NCBI GenBank assembly: GCA_964598425.1 | Contig: CAZRBV010000007.1 | Span: 12,542-76,541, forward strand | DNA length: 64,000 nucleotides | Source: UBA12567 sp964598425 | Lineage (GTDB): Bacteria > Planctomycetota > Phycisphaerae > Phycisphaerales > SM1A02 | Reading direction: 5' to 3' | In this document: piece by piece, positions 1-10,823 of the stretch | Layout of the letters: each line of letters begins with the position of its first letter | How positions within the stretch are numbered: the stretch's first letter is position 1 | Position numbers and translations under genes: made by a program | The notes under the pieces: generated by a model | What the model was told of the DNA's origin: nothing | Database searches by the model: none | What the model saw: the letters and a program-made list of their open reading frames with translations, nothing else

Positions 1-90
1 GAAGACAGGCTTCGCGATGGTCTCATTGCAGGACTCGAAGCAAGCGAACGTCTGCGGCTGAAAGGCATCGAGGACCGAGATGACGCCACC

Positions 91-3000
91 ATGGCAGCAA
101 GCCAGAAACACGCTCACGACGCACCTGTACGGAGCGGTGGCAGAGCGAATTCCTGCTGTTTCCACATCTTTGTTGAGAGCGTGCTCGCGGCGGAGGCGTA
201 CGGCCCGCTCTACCTGAGCGGCTCTCAGAACGGTGTTGCCGACGAAGATGCGTGCCAGGTCCTTGCCCAGCAGGCAGCCCGCGAATACCTGGAATCTGCG
301 ACTGGGCCACAGGACTGGTCCCAATTGGTCACAATCGAATTCGACGAAGATGGCACGGCCCCGGGCTCCTGCCGCTCGTTCGGCGCCTGCTGCACGGATA
401 GCGGAGAAGCTGGGGTTGTCTTGCGAGGTGGCTCGAACAGTTATCAGGACGAGTGCGATGAGATCCCAAGCGCCTTCTTTACGCCAGGCGACCCGGTTCC
501 CACACTACCCAGTGACGTCGGCCTCTCCTGGGAATGGGGAGAGTGGACGCGTGCATACCAGAACTGCGATGTCTGCCGCCTCCAGTTTGGCATGTGCTGC
601 TTCACCGCTGAAGCGGTAGACACCGTCGAGACCGAAGACTACGAAGATACCCAGATCGGATCGACAACCAATGACAAGTTCCGCGACTGCAACGTCGCTT
701 CTGCCAGCACAGCCAATGCGCCTGGTGTCCCCACGTATGTGCAGAATTGGGTGCCGTCAACTGTAGGCGGCCGCTGGAATCAGCCAGACATGGAGCCGTT
801 GCCACTGGCCATCTATACCGGAAATCTGCGATCGGCAGACGTCAACTTCACGCCGCAGTGGCAGGGGCACGGCCTCTTGGAGGAGAACCAGACCCCGTTC
901 CCCTGGGACGCAACGGAGACCAACCCGTGGCCTTACTCCAACCCGTGGATGCGGACCCAGCCCGGCATGTTGCCGGTCATCGGATCGTCGAGGCTCGTGA
1001 CCAACAACGATGACTCGTCCGCTGAAGAGCGATGCCTCTCTCTGGCAGGCATGTGGAACGGTTACGTCAATGAGGCTGATTTGGACAACTTCCCCACGCT
1101 GCTCTTCGAGGGTGAAAGACTGTGCCTTGAGGAGGAGACGATTCTCGGCGGGTGCATGACGTCCGATGGTTCCGTCCTGATTATGGACAGGGGGGCCTGT
1201 GGCGACGAGGCTGGACTCCTGGGCCTCGATCTGGCGGACATTCCAAATCCGCTCTGGCAGGCGAACATGCTTAATCCGTCACTGCTGATCCCTGACGAGC
1301 AAGGGAACCCTTCCCACCAGATTCACAAGAACCAGTGGCGGCCGACCTGGGCGCTGTGGTTCACACCGCCAACGACGACGTGCCCCTTTGTTGACTGCGG
1401 CAGCGCAACAGATCCGGCAGGCGTATCACCTGCATTCATCACCTGGTGTCCACCCTGGAGTCCGACCCGAGACGATGCCATCGATCCGCTCTGCTCGCAG
1501 AGCAGTTCTCCGGGGTACGAGGTTCCCCCGTGGGAATACATGGGTCAGTATGTCGAGTGGACCGGCTGGGATCCGGAATTGTGGTATTCCCAGGGCGTCA
1601 CGCTTGGCATGACCGAGAGTGATTTTCTGGACTGGTTCCCCCCACTGACCATCGACACCGGACTGTTGCCTGCCCATGACACTGGCGAAGTCACCGAGGG
1701 CATCTTCGAACCAGGCTTCTACGGCAATGTCGTGAAGTTTGGTCTGACCCCGACCTGTACGCAGTACGAGAACACACCCACCCAGGGGTTGGCAACACAG
1801 CGACCGTACACCGATAGTCCGTGGGATTATGGGTCGGGCGAACCGTGGTGGCTCGTGTATCCCACATGGAACCAGTGGATCTATGGCTGGCAGGTTGACA
1901 ACTTTGACGCTGAAACCGCCGGCGGTGTCGTCCCTCAAGTGTTGTATCCGTTCAACGATGGTTTCAATCGCTGGACAGACGCTGCGTACTTGTTTGACTA
2001 CGGTTCTGCGCCCGACCCAGATGACCTGACAAACGCGAGATACGTCCAGTCACCCGCACCCGGGGTCACGACGTGGATGTATCAGGGTGATATGGGCGCG
2101 GGGGGAGCGGTCCCTCCAGGCGGTCATACCCCCGAGGGGTACAGCGGCCCCTATGTCTTCTCATATCTCATCCCATCGGAATTCCCCCTCGAGGGTGACC
2201 CCACGCGCGGCAGTTGCTTTTTCCCGCACAGCGTGACATTCCCAACGCTGTTTGACTCGCATGAACTTGATGGTGAACAGGCGTGCTACGTCGGCAACTA
2301 CTGCAATGACGAGAGCTGCTGCAACGCGGTCGACGCCATTCAGCCAGGCTGCTGCGCAGGCACTGGCGAGCATGTGCTGTGGGATCCGGAGTGCATCCAG
2401 GTTGCCATTGATCTCTACCTGAGTGATCAGAGCACCGCGTACTTCGATTCGAGCTTCCACTATGAAGACTTCACGTGCGGCGGGATTACACCTTTCCTGG
2501 TACCGAGTTGGCCCGTGTCCGAGGATGGGGCGTACGATCCGACCTACGCGTATCCGGTTGACAAACCGGCGCCTCGCGTTCTCTTTACGCCTGGCCAGTA
2601 CAACCCCGACCCGCGAAATGTCTCCATCAATCCGTATCTCGATGCGGTCCTCCCGGACTACATTGACCCCACGTACGTTGATGGTTCGTGCGAGGTTGCG
2701 GACACAAGTTTGATCAACTCGCTCTCACCGCCACTGCCGGTGCCGCCCGACAATCCAGGCTTCGCTGACTACGAGCAGGTGCGAGATCAAGCTGGACGCT
2801 TGTACCAGTTCGTTCCCCGCTGTCAGGGCATCTTCTCGTCGGCCGGGCAATGCAACGTCCCAGGCACCGAGAGTGGCCGAAGCGCCTGGGAGGCGGTTGC
2901 GGATGATGAAAGCATCTACATCGGGTGCCAGGACTTCGACTGCTGCATGCGGGTTGTCGCCACCATGCTGCAGGAGAAGGATGCAACCAAGGGCGCAGAT

Positions 3001-5196
3001 GCCTACACGGATCTGGAATGGATCAACTTTGTCCACATGGGCTCGACCGACAGCGATGTACCGATGTCTGGCCAGTGGACGCCGTACATGGCCATGAAGG
3101 CTCGGGAACTGTGCTACCCCGCGATTGAGTCATCTGCGACGACGCCCGACTTCTTCCCGTTGCAACTGCACGCCGGCACCGAGGCATACCAGCAGGTTGC
3201 TGGAGCGCCTGGCGAGAAGTCATCCGTCTACATCGAAGGCCCGGACGCCAGCGATGTCACTGCGAACGAGACGCTCCGCCAGTTGATCTACGCGCCGCTT
3301 TCATGGACCGACCCGCTGGGTACGGTTGCCACTGGAGAATGCCTCCCGCCGCGACAGAACATTCATGAGATGTGCCCAGCCCCCTATTACAGAGCCGAGG
3401 GTATGGGCCTCTGGCCTGAGTCTGATCCGTTTGAGTTCGGCAATCAGGACTTCTTCAAGACGTGGACGTCCGGGATGTCATACCTCTCGCAAGTCAGCGG
3501 AGAAGAACTCAATCCGTACGGCGAAGGCATGAAGATCGCCGTACTCTCTGAGTCGGCATGGCTCCAGACCTGGCAACCACCGTTTGGAGGCGGTCCGGTT
3601 CAGGGTGCTGTACACGAGGATCTGGAGAATGTCATCCTCGAAGGCCCTGCCATGGGACTTCCCGAGGTCATCATTGACTTCAGCGACCCCGCCGCCGCCG
3701 CGCGTGGCACTGCCGTCCTTGGCGTTCTTGCGGCAACCGACAATGGGTTTGGCGTGACTGGCATGGCGCACAACGCCCAGACCTACTACTTCCCGACTCG
3801 CGCGGTGCCCGCTCCCGGGCTTGGACCGCAAGAGCGGCTTGAGGATGCCTTCATTCACGCGATTTCGATTCTCGATTCCGGCGATGTGCTCCTGCTCGCG
3901 CTCGACACGTCGAGCAGCGGCTTCATGCTTGCTGACCCGGAACTCCTTGACCTGATCACCCTGGCGGCTGCCTCTGATATCCACGTGGTCATCCCCGCTG
4001 GAGATACGGCGAGTCCAATCCCCGCCGTGGCAGAATTCACAGGCATCGAGAACGTCACCGTTGTTGGAGCCGCTGTCCCCGGAAGCGACAATCAGTATCT
4101 GCGATGGTGGACTTCGAACTACTTCGCCGAAGATGACACCGTCACGTCCCCAACCCTTGGAGCACCAAATATCTGCGCCTGGGGCGGCGCCGTCACCACG
4201 ACCGGTGGCAATGCCAACCTTACCCTGCTCACCATCGATGGCGCTGCTGATGTCGATCCCACGGACGGCACGTATCAGCTCACCGAAACGGGCCGCGCGA
4301 GGTCATACACCAACGACTTTGGATCGCAGCTGGATGGCACAATCGCAGCGGCCTCGCAGGTCGCCGCGAGTCTGGCCTGCGCCCAGAGCTTCTGCGCAAG
4401 CTGGTACGGCGATCCCCTTATTCCAAGCGTCATGCAAGGTCGGCTGTATGGCACCGCCGTCTACGGCAACGCTGGAGGCCAGCCCGCTGGTCTGACTGTC
4501 ACGCCTGGCAACAGCAGCGGCCCCTTCACATGGGATCTCGACGCCGCGGAGGACGCCGAGCAGCGAAGCATCGGCCGAATCCCGAGGCTTGGCCGGCTCC
4601 TCGAGAATCTCGCGTTCACAACCCCCGACGACGAAGACTTCGCTGACGAGATCCCGTTCCGAATCATTCGCATGGACATCGTGTCCGGCAATCTTGAAGA
4701 CGGCTCCCGATTCAGCCTCATGCTGCAGGGGGATGATGAATGGGCATGGCTCAGCAGTGAACAGACAGGGCCAGGCAAGCAGACCGTAGATTTCTACACG
4801 CCTGGGACGATTCGGTATACCTCGCACCGCGACTTCACCGATGTTCAGCTCACCTGCGAGATCGCAGAAGATCTCATTTCCACCAGTGGGTTTGGAATCT
4901 TCTCCGTCCGGGCCGGGCCGGACAACTCGGGATTCTTCAAGACGTATGTCTTTGACTTCAACCGAAATGCGTGGAGGCAGTTCTCTCCGGATCAGAACCC
5001 TCCCGCCACCACCCCGCGGGAGTGGCCTGCTGAGCCGTGGCCTGGTGCCCCCGTCGGTTTGAACCGGTACCTTGAGCCTGAGACAGGTCGAATGTACATC
5101 CGACTGCTGACCAGTTCGATCACCAATGAGGATTACCATTACTACCTCGACTTCGTCGAACTTCAAGGCGTCCTTGGCGGTGACATACCGCACTGA
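91..5196 (+). CDS. Giant secreted Cys-rich protein with degenerate subtilase (S8-like) domain
   Basis: About 1,700 residues, rich in Trp, Cys and Asp. The frame stays open to base 1, no signal peptide follows the ATG at 91 and no ribosome site precedes it, so the true start may lie left of the window. Residues ~730-775 hold a CC-x-V...CC...WDxxC pattern common in planctomycete secreted proteins. Residues ~1145-1430 follow a subtilase: a KIAVL strand, RGTAVLGVLAA at 1205, an AGD near 1310, and DGTIAAASQVAA around 1415. In active enzymes these positions read VID, HGTxVAG, AGN and GTSxAAP, so Asp, His, the oxyanion Asn and Ser all appear replaced. The rest is unrecognised. Likely exported and structural or binding rather than proteolytic; the pseudo-protease reading is an inference from motifs. 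Confidence 0.7.
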   Translation: MAASQKHAHDAPVRSGGRANSCCFHIFVESVLAAEAYGPLYLSGSQNGVADEDACQVLAQQAAREYLESATGPQDWSQLVTIEFDEDGTAPGSCRSFGACCTDSGEAGVVLRGGSNSYQDECDEIPSAFFTPGDPVPTLPSDVGLSWEWGEWTRAYQNCDVCRLQFGMCCFTAEAVDTVETEDYEDTQIGSTTNDKFRDCNVASASTANAPGVPTYVQNWVPSTVGGRWNQPDMEPLPLAIYTGNLRSADVNFTPQWQGHGLLEENQTPFPWDATETNPWPYSNPWMRTQPGMLPVIGSSRLVTNNDDSSAEERCLSLAGMWNGYVNEADLDNFPTLLFEGERLCLEEETILGGCMTSDGSVLIMDRGACGDEAGLLGLDLADIPNPLWQANMLNPSLLIPDEQGNPSHQIHKNQWRPTWALWFTPPTTTCPFVDCGSATDPAGVSPAFITWCPPWSPTRDDAIDPLCSQSSSPGYEVPPWEYMGQYVEWTGWDPELWYSQGVTLGMTESDFLDWFPPLTIDTGLLPAHDTGEVTEGIFEPGFYGNVVKFGLTPTCTQYENTPTQGLATQRPYTDSPWDYGSGEPWWLVYPTWNQWIYGWQVDNFDAETAGGVVPQVLYPFNDGFNRWTDAAYLFDYGSAPDPDDLTNARYVQSPAPGVTTWMYQGDMGAGGAVPPGGHTPEGYSGPYVFSYLIPSEFPLEGDPTRGSCFFPHSVTFPTLFDSHELDGEQACYVGNYCNDESCCNAVDAIQPGCCAGTGEHVLWDPECIQVAIDLYLSDQSTAYFDSSFHYEDFTCGGITPFLVPSWPVSEDGAYDPTYAYPVDKPAPRVLFTPGQYNPDPRNVSINPYLDAVLPDYIDPTYVDGSCEVADTSLINSLSPPLPVPPDNPGFADYEQVRDQAGRLYQFVPRCQGIFSSAGQCNVPGTESGRSAWEAVADDESIYIGCQDFDCCMRVVATMLQEKDATKGADAYTDLEWINFVHMGSTDSDVPMSGQWTPYMAMKARELCYPAIESSATTPDFFPLQLHAGTEAYQQVAGAPGEKSSVYIEGPDASDVTANETLRQLIYAPLSWTDPLGTVATGECLPPRQNIHEMCPAPYYRAEGMGLWPESDPFEFGNQDFFKTWTSGMSYLSQVSGEELNPYGEGMKIAVLSESAWLQTWQPPFGGGPVQGAVHEDLENVILEGPAMGLPEVIIDFSDPAAAARGTAVLGVLAATDNGFGVTGMAHNAQTYYFPTRAVPAPGLGPQERLEDAFIHAISILDSGDVLLLALDTSSSGFMLADPELLDLITLAAASDIHVVIPAGDTASPIPAVAEFTGIENVTVVGAAVPGSDNQYLRWWTSNYFAEDDTVTSPTLGAPNICAWGGAVTTTGGNANLTLLTIDGAADVDPTDGTYQLTETGRARSYTNDFGSQLDGTIAAASQVAASLACAQSFCASWYGDPLIPSVMQGRLYGTAVYGNAGGQPAGLTVTPGNSSGPFTWDLDAAEDAEQRSIGRIPRLGRLLENLAFTTPDDEDFADEIPFRIIRMDIVSGNLEDGSRFSLMLQGDDEWAWLSSEQTGPGKQTVDFYTPGTIRYTSHRDFTDVQLTCEIAEDLISTSGFGIFSVRAGPDNSGFFKTYVFDFNRNAWRQFSPDQNPPATTPREWPAEPWPGAPVGLNRYLEPETGRMYIRLLTSSITNEDYHYYLDFVELQGVLGGDIPH

Positions 5197-5254
5197 TCTC
5201 ACGCATTGCAGACAGTGGGGCGAACTCAGACCCCATTGAATTCGTTCATTGTGC

Positions 5255-5290
5255 CAGCCGGCTCCCTTCGGGGAGCGGGCTGTGTTGTGT
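5255..5290 (+). terminator. Intrinsic terminator of the giant secreted-protein gene
   Basis: A GCTCCC-TTCG-GGGAGC stem with a UUCG tetraloop, extended by AGCC/GGCT across a G-G mismatch, is followed by TGTGTTGTGTTT. It lies 60 bases after the stop codon. Confidence 0.65.
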
Positions 5291-5526
5291 TTCCACTCTC
5301 GTGACACGATGACCACGGAACAGCTCAACGCATCTCATCTCTCCGAGTCAGACGTAATGTCCATCCCTCAGATCAGCCGAATGGCCGCGTCCGGGGCTTC
5401 TCAAAGATGCAGTCAAGCAAAGACACGCCAATGGGGGATAGGCGGCACGCCTCCTTTGAGGGCGGCAGCGAACGCCTGAGCGCAGATACTGATTCTGTGA
5501 CAGTGCGAGGAACCCGACTCGACGAT
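5291..5526. other. Convergent intergenic stretch, no gene seen
   Basis: Between the terminator and the stop codon of the anti-sigma factor. Short open frames here lack family features and overlap on both strands. Nothing regulatory was recognised. Confidence 0.5.
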
Positions 5527-5943
5527 TCAGGGGGAACGCCACCGCATGACGATTCGATTCCCTGGAGGGGCCACCTCTACTTCGGTCATGAATGCGCGGA
5601 TCAGCGCCAACCCTCGGCCCGATGCAATAGTGAGATTCTCATCCGCTGTCGGATCGGGAACCGAGGAGGGATCGAATCCCGGTCCCATGTCCTCCACCGT
5701 CAAGGTCACCGCATGCGGCGAAACCTCGGCTTCAACACGTAGCTCCAGTGACTGATCTCCGCCGTGCCCGTGGCGAATGGCGTTCGCCAGTGCTTCCTCC
5801 GTCGCGAGCCGAACAGCAAAGACAACGGCGGAATCCAATTGGGCGGTGGTCATCGCCTCAAGGATCTCCTCGAGTACGGCTTGACAGGAATCACGATCCC
5901 CGAGAATTCGCCAAGACCCTCGCCAGCACGGATCAGGACTCAT
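5527..5943 (-). CDS. Anti-sigma regulatory factor, RsbW/SpoIIAB-type HATPase
   Basis: A 138-residue GHKL ATPase/kinase of the anti-sigma type. The N box EEALANAIRHG is at ~49-59, the G1 box DMGPGFD at 85-91 and the G2 box GRGLALI at 109-115. Known relatives bind a sigma factor and phosphorylate a STAS antagonist on serine. The start chosen is the internal ATG at 5943 because it overlaps the stop of the preceding small gene as ATGA; a longer frame from 5961 is possible. It is the last gene of a coupled trio with the small ORF and the STAS gene, so the STAS protein is its probable substrate. No cognate sigma gene lies beside it. Confidence 0.85.
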   Translation of the reverse strand: MSPDPCWRGSWRILGDRDSCQAVLEEILEAMTTAQLDSAVVFAVRLATEEALANAIRHGHGGDQSLELRVEAEVSPHAVTLTVEDMGPGFDPSSVPDPTADENLTIASGRGLALIRAFMTEVEVAPPGNRIVMRWRSP

Positions 5944-6167
5944 GTCTCTCCCCCAATCCACGGCAGGGCCAAGGCCGGTCGTGCACTCGTCGGACTGCCG
6001 CCAATGAATTCACACCACGCCAGCGCTGCGATGATTGCCCGCCAGGTTCCCACGTCACGCCGTGCTCGTATGCACGCCTCTGGACCGTTGAACGCCACCA
6101 TCAGGACATCTGCAGCGGGCACCAACAGGAGGCAGCACGTCAGCCGACTTCGCACAGCATCTCTCAA
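5940..6167 (-). CDS. Small hypothetical protein coupled between STAS and anti-sigma genes
   Basis: A 75-residue frame not assigned to any family. Both ends overlap neighbours as ATGA: its ATG shares bases with the STAS stop, and its TGA shares bases with the anti-sigma ATG. That double overlap is the main evidence it is translated. The composition mixes a hydrophobic N-terminal third (CCLLLVPAADVLMVAF) with an Arg-rich middle and a second hydrophobic patch (IIAALAW). It is too short and too charged for a confident membrane segment. It may be a regulatory partner of the switch or only a coupling spacer. Confidence 0.5.
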   Translation of the reverse strand: MRDAVRSRLTCCLLLVPAADVLMVAFNGPEACIRARRDVGTWRAIIAALAWCEFIGGSPTSARPALALPWIGGET

Positions 6168-6532
6168 TTCTCATTCAGCAGCATGGATCTGGCAGCGGCG
6201 AAATCCACTTCGCTCTGAAGTACCTGATCAAGCCGGGTGATGCGAAACACCTCAGCGATTGGCTCGGCAATGTGGATCAGGCACAGCCCACCCGATCGAT
6301 CCTGCATCTTGCTGTTCAAGGTAATCAGAAGGCCAAGCGCAGACGAACTCAGGTGCTGGACATCCTCGAAGTTCAACACGAGATTCGCTGATGACGCTCC
6401 GAGAAGGACCGTGTCGATCTCCTCGCCAATGTCGCGAATCATCATTTCGTCGAGAATGTGATGATCAATCAGGGTGATCTCGGTAACGCCACCCTCATCC
6501 CGAACACGCACGTGTTGATACTTGCCGGACAC
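6164..6532 (-). CDS. STAS-domain anti-sigma factor antagonist
   Basis: A 122-residue single STAS domain, the usual length for RsbV/SpoIIAA proteins. The phosphorylation loop reads HLSSSALGLL at 60-69; Ser63/Ser64 match the phospho-serine of the DSSGLG signature, and the preceding Asp is replaced by Ser. Members sequester the anti-sigma kinase when unphosphorylated and so release a sigma factor. It is the first gene of the trio and lies 86 bases downstream of the secretin gene on the same strand, so it may be co-transcribed with it. Confidence 0.88.
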   Translation of the reverse strand: MSGKYQHVRVRDEGGVTEITLIDHHILDEMMIRDIGEEIDTVLLGASSANLVLNFEDVQHLSSSALGLLITLNSKMQDRSGGLCLIHIAEPIAEVFRITRLDQVLQSEVDFAAARSMLLNEN

Positions 6533-6618
6533 GGGACGACCTCCTCAGGATTTCAACACAACGTTCCCGCGATCGTGCAGACACTCGGCCGTCCCACGGA
6601 GAAGAACGCGAGCCCACT

Positions 6619-9522
<2,904 letters not shown>

Positions 9523-9653
9523 GCGTGGTCTCCACTCTCAATCTCGGAACGCGACGACCCCCCACGGCCAGCCTCTCAATGCTGGCTGCAGGATTACCGG
9601 CCACACCCGGCGATTCCATTTCGCCAGCCGCGCCGAGAGGGCGTACGGTAGCC

Positions 9654-10823
9654 CTAGGGGCCGTTTCCTGCAACCTGCTGAACCGACCTGCGGGCTGCCA
9701 TAACCGAGCCGAACCAACCGAAGAGGCAGGCTGACTCATGGGGGCCGGGCGAGGCCTCCGGGTGGAACTGGACACCGCGAATCGGCAGTGTCTCGTGCCG
9801 GAACCCGGCCACCGTGCCATCATTGAGGTGGGCATGCGTGACGACACAGCCAGCAGCCGTCAGCGAATCCGCATCGACGCAGAATCCATGATTCTGGCTC
9901 GTAATGAAGATCCGCTCGGTTTCAAGGTCGCGAACGGGCTGATTGGCCCCCCGGTGGCCGAAGGGCAGTTTCCAGGTCGTCGCCCCCAAGGCAAGGGCCA
10001 GAAGCTGATGGCCCAAACAAATACCAAACAGGGGGACCTCTCCTATCAGTGCTCGCAGTGGCTCTATGACCGAAGTGACGGCCGCGGGATCGCCCGGGCC
10101 ATTGGACACGAAAACGCCCTCGGGCTCCATTGCCAGAATGTCCTCCGCGGACGTCCCTGCCGGCACAGGACGGACCTCGCAGCCCGCCGAAACCAAGTGT
10201 CGAAAGATGTTGCGTTTGGCTCCGCAATCGATCGCCACAACGCGGTACGGACGATCCACCGGAATGCCATCCGAGGGTGGCCACCAGGCGTCCAGTGGCT
10301 CGTTCCAGGCCTCGGGGGGGCTCGCCCCCGCCTCGCTGGCCAGATCTTGCCCCTCCATTTCGGGAAGGCTTCTGGCAAGTGCCACCAGTTCATCGTCGCC
10401 ACGATGATCGGCAATTGCCAGCACCCCACGGAGTACACCAGCCCCCCGAAGCCTCCGGACGAGCGCACGCGTATCGATGCCCGTCACACCCGGAATCTCT
10501 GACCGCTCAAGCCATTCAGAGAGCCCCTCCTCGGACCGACAATTGGATCGAAGCGACGCCAGCTCCCGCACCACATAGCCAGCAACCTGCGGAGCAGCGG
10601 CCTCGGTGTCATGGTCACACACCCCGTAATTCCCGACATGGGAGGTAGTCGAGACCAGAATCTGGCCCCGATAGCTGGGATCGGTAAGTGATTCCTGATA
10701 GCCGGTCATGGCGGTTGAGAAAACAACCTCGCCGCAGGCGGTTCTGGGGGCTCCAAAACCACAGCCTGTGAAGACTGCGCCGTCCTCAAGAACAAGTCGC
10801 GCCGATAGGATCGCATCCGGCAT
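9654..10823 (-). CDS. carA: Carbamoyl-phosphate synthase small (glutaminase) subunit
   Basis: 389 residues, the usual CarA length. It hydrolyses glutamine and passes ammonia to CarB for carbamoyl phosphate, which feeds pyrimidine and arginine synthesis. The N-terminal CarA domain has ARLVLEDGAVFTG. The class I amidotransferase domain has the nucleophile elbow FGICLGHQ (Cys269) and FHPEASPGP (His354, Glu356). The start at 10823 (MPDAILS) fits family N-termini; the frame remains open upstream to 10910. carB is not in the window. The start codon shares a CATG with the divergent priA start. Confidence 0.95.
   Translation of the reverse strand: MPDAILSARLVLEDGAVFTGCGFGAPRTACGEVVFSTAMTGYQESLTDPSYRGQILVSTTSHVGNYGVCDHDTEAAAPQVAGYVVRELASLRSNCRSEEGLSEWLERSEIPGVTGIDTRALVRRLRGAGVLRGVLAIADHRGDDELVALARSLPEMEGQDLASEAGASPPEAWNEPLDAWWPPSDGIPVDRPYRVVAIDCGAKRNIFRHLVSAGCEVRPVPAGTSAEDILAMEPEGVFVSNGPGDPAAVTSVIEPLRALIGEVPLFGICLGHQLLALALGATTWKLPFGHRGANQPVRDLETERIFITSQNHGFCVDADSLTAAGCVVTHAHLNDGTVAGFRHETLPIRGVQFHPEASPGPHESACLFGWFGSVMAARRSVQQVAGNGP

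Noticed and set aside
4303..5328. 341-residue minus-strand frame
   Set aside because: It covers the end of the giant secreted gene and is a by-product of high-GC codon bias.
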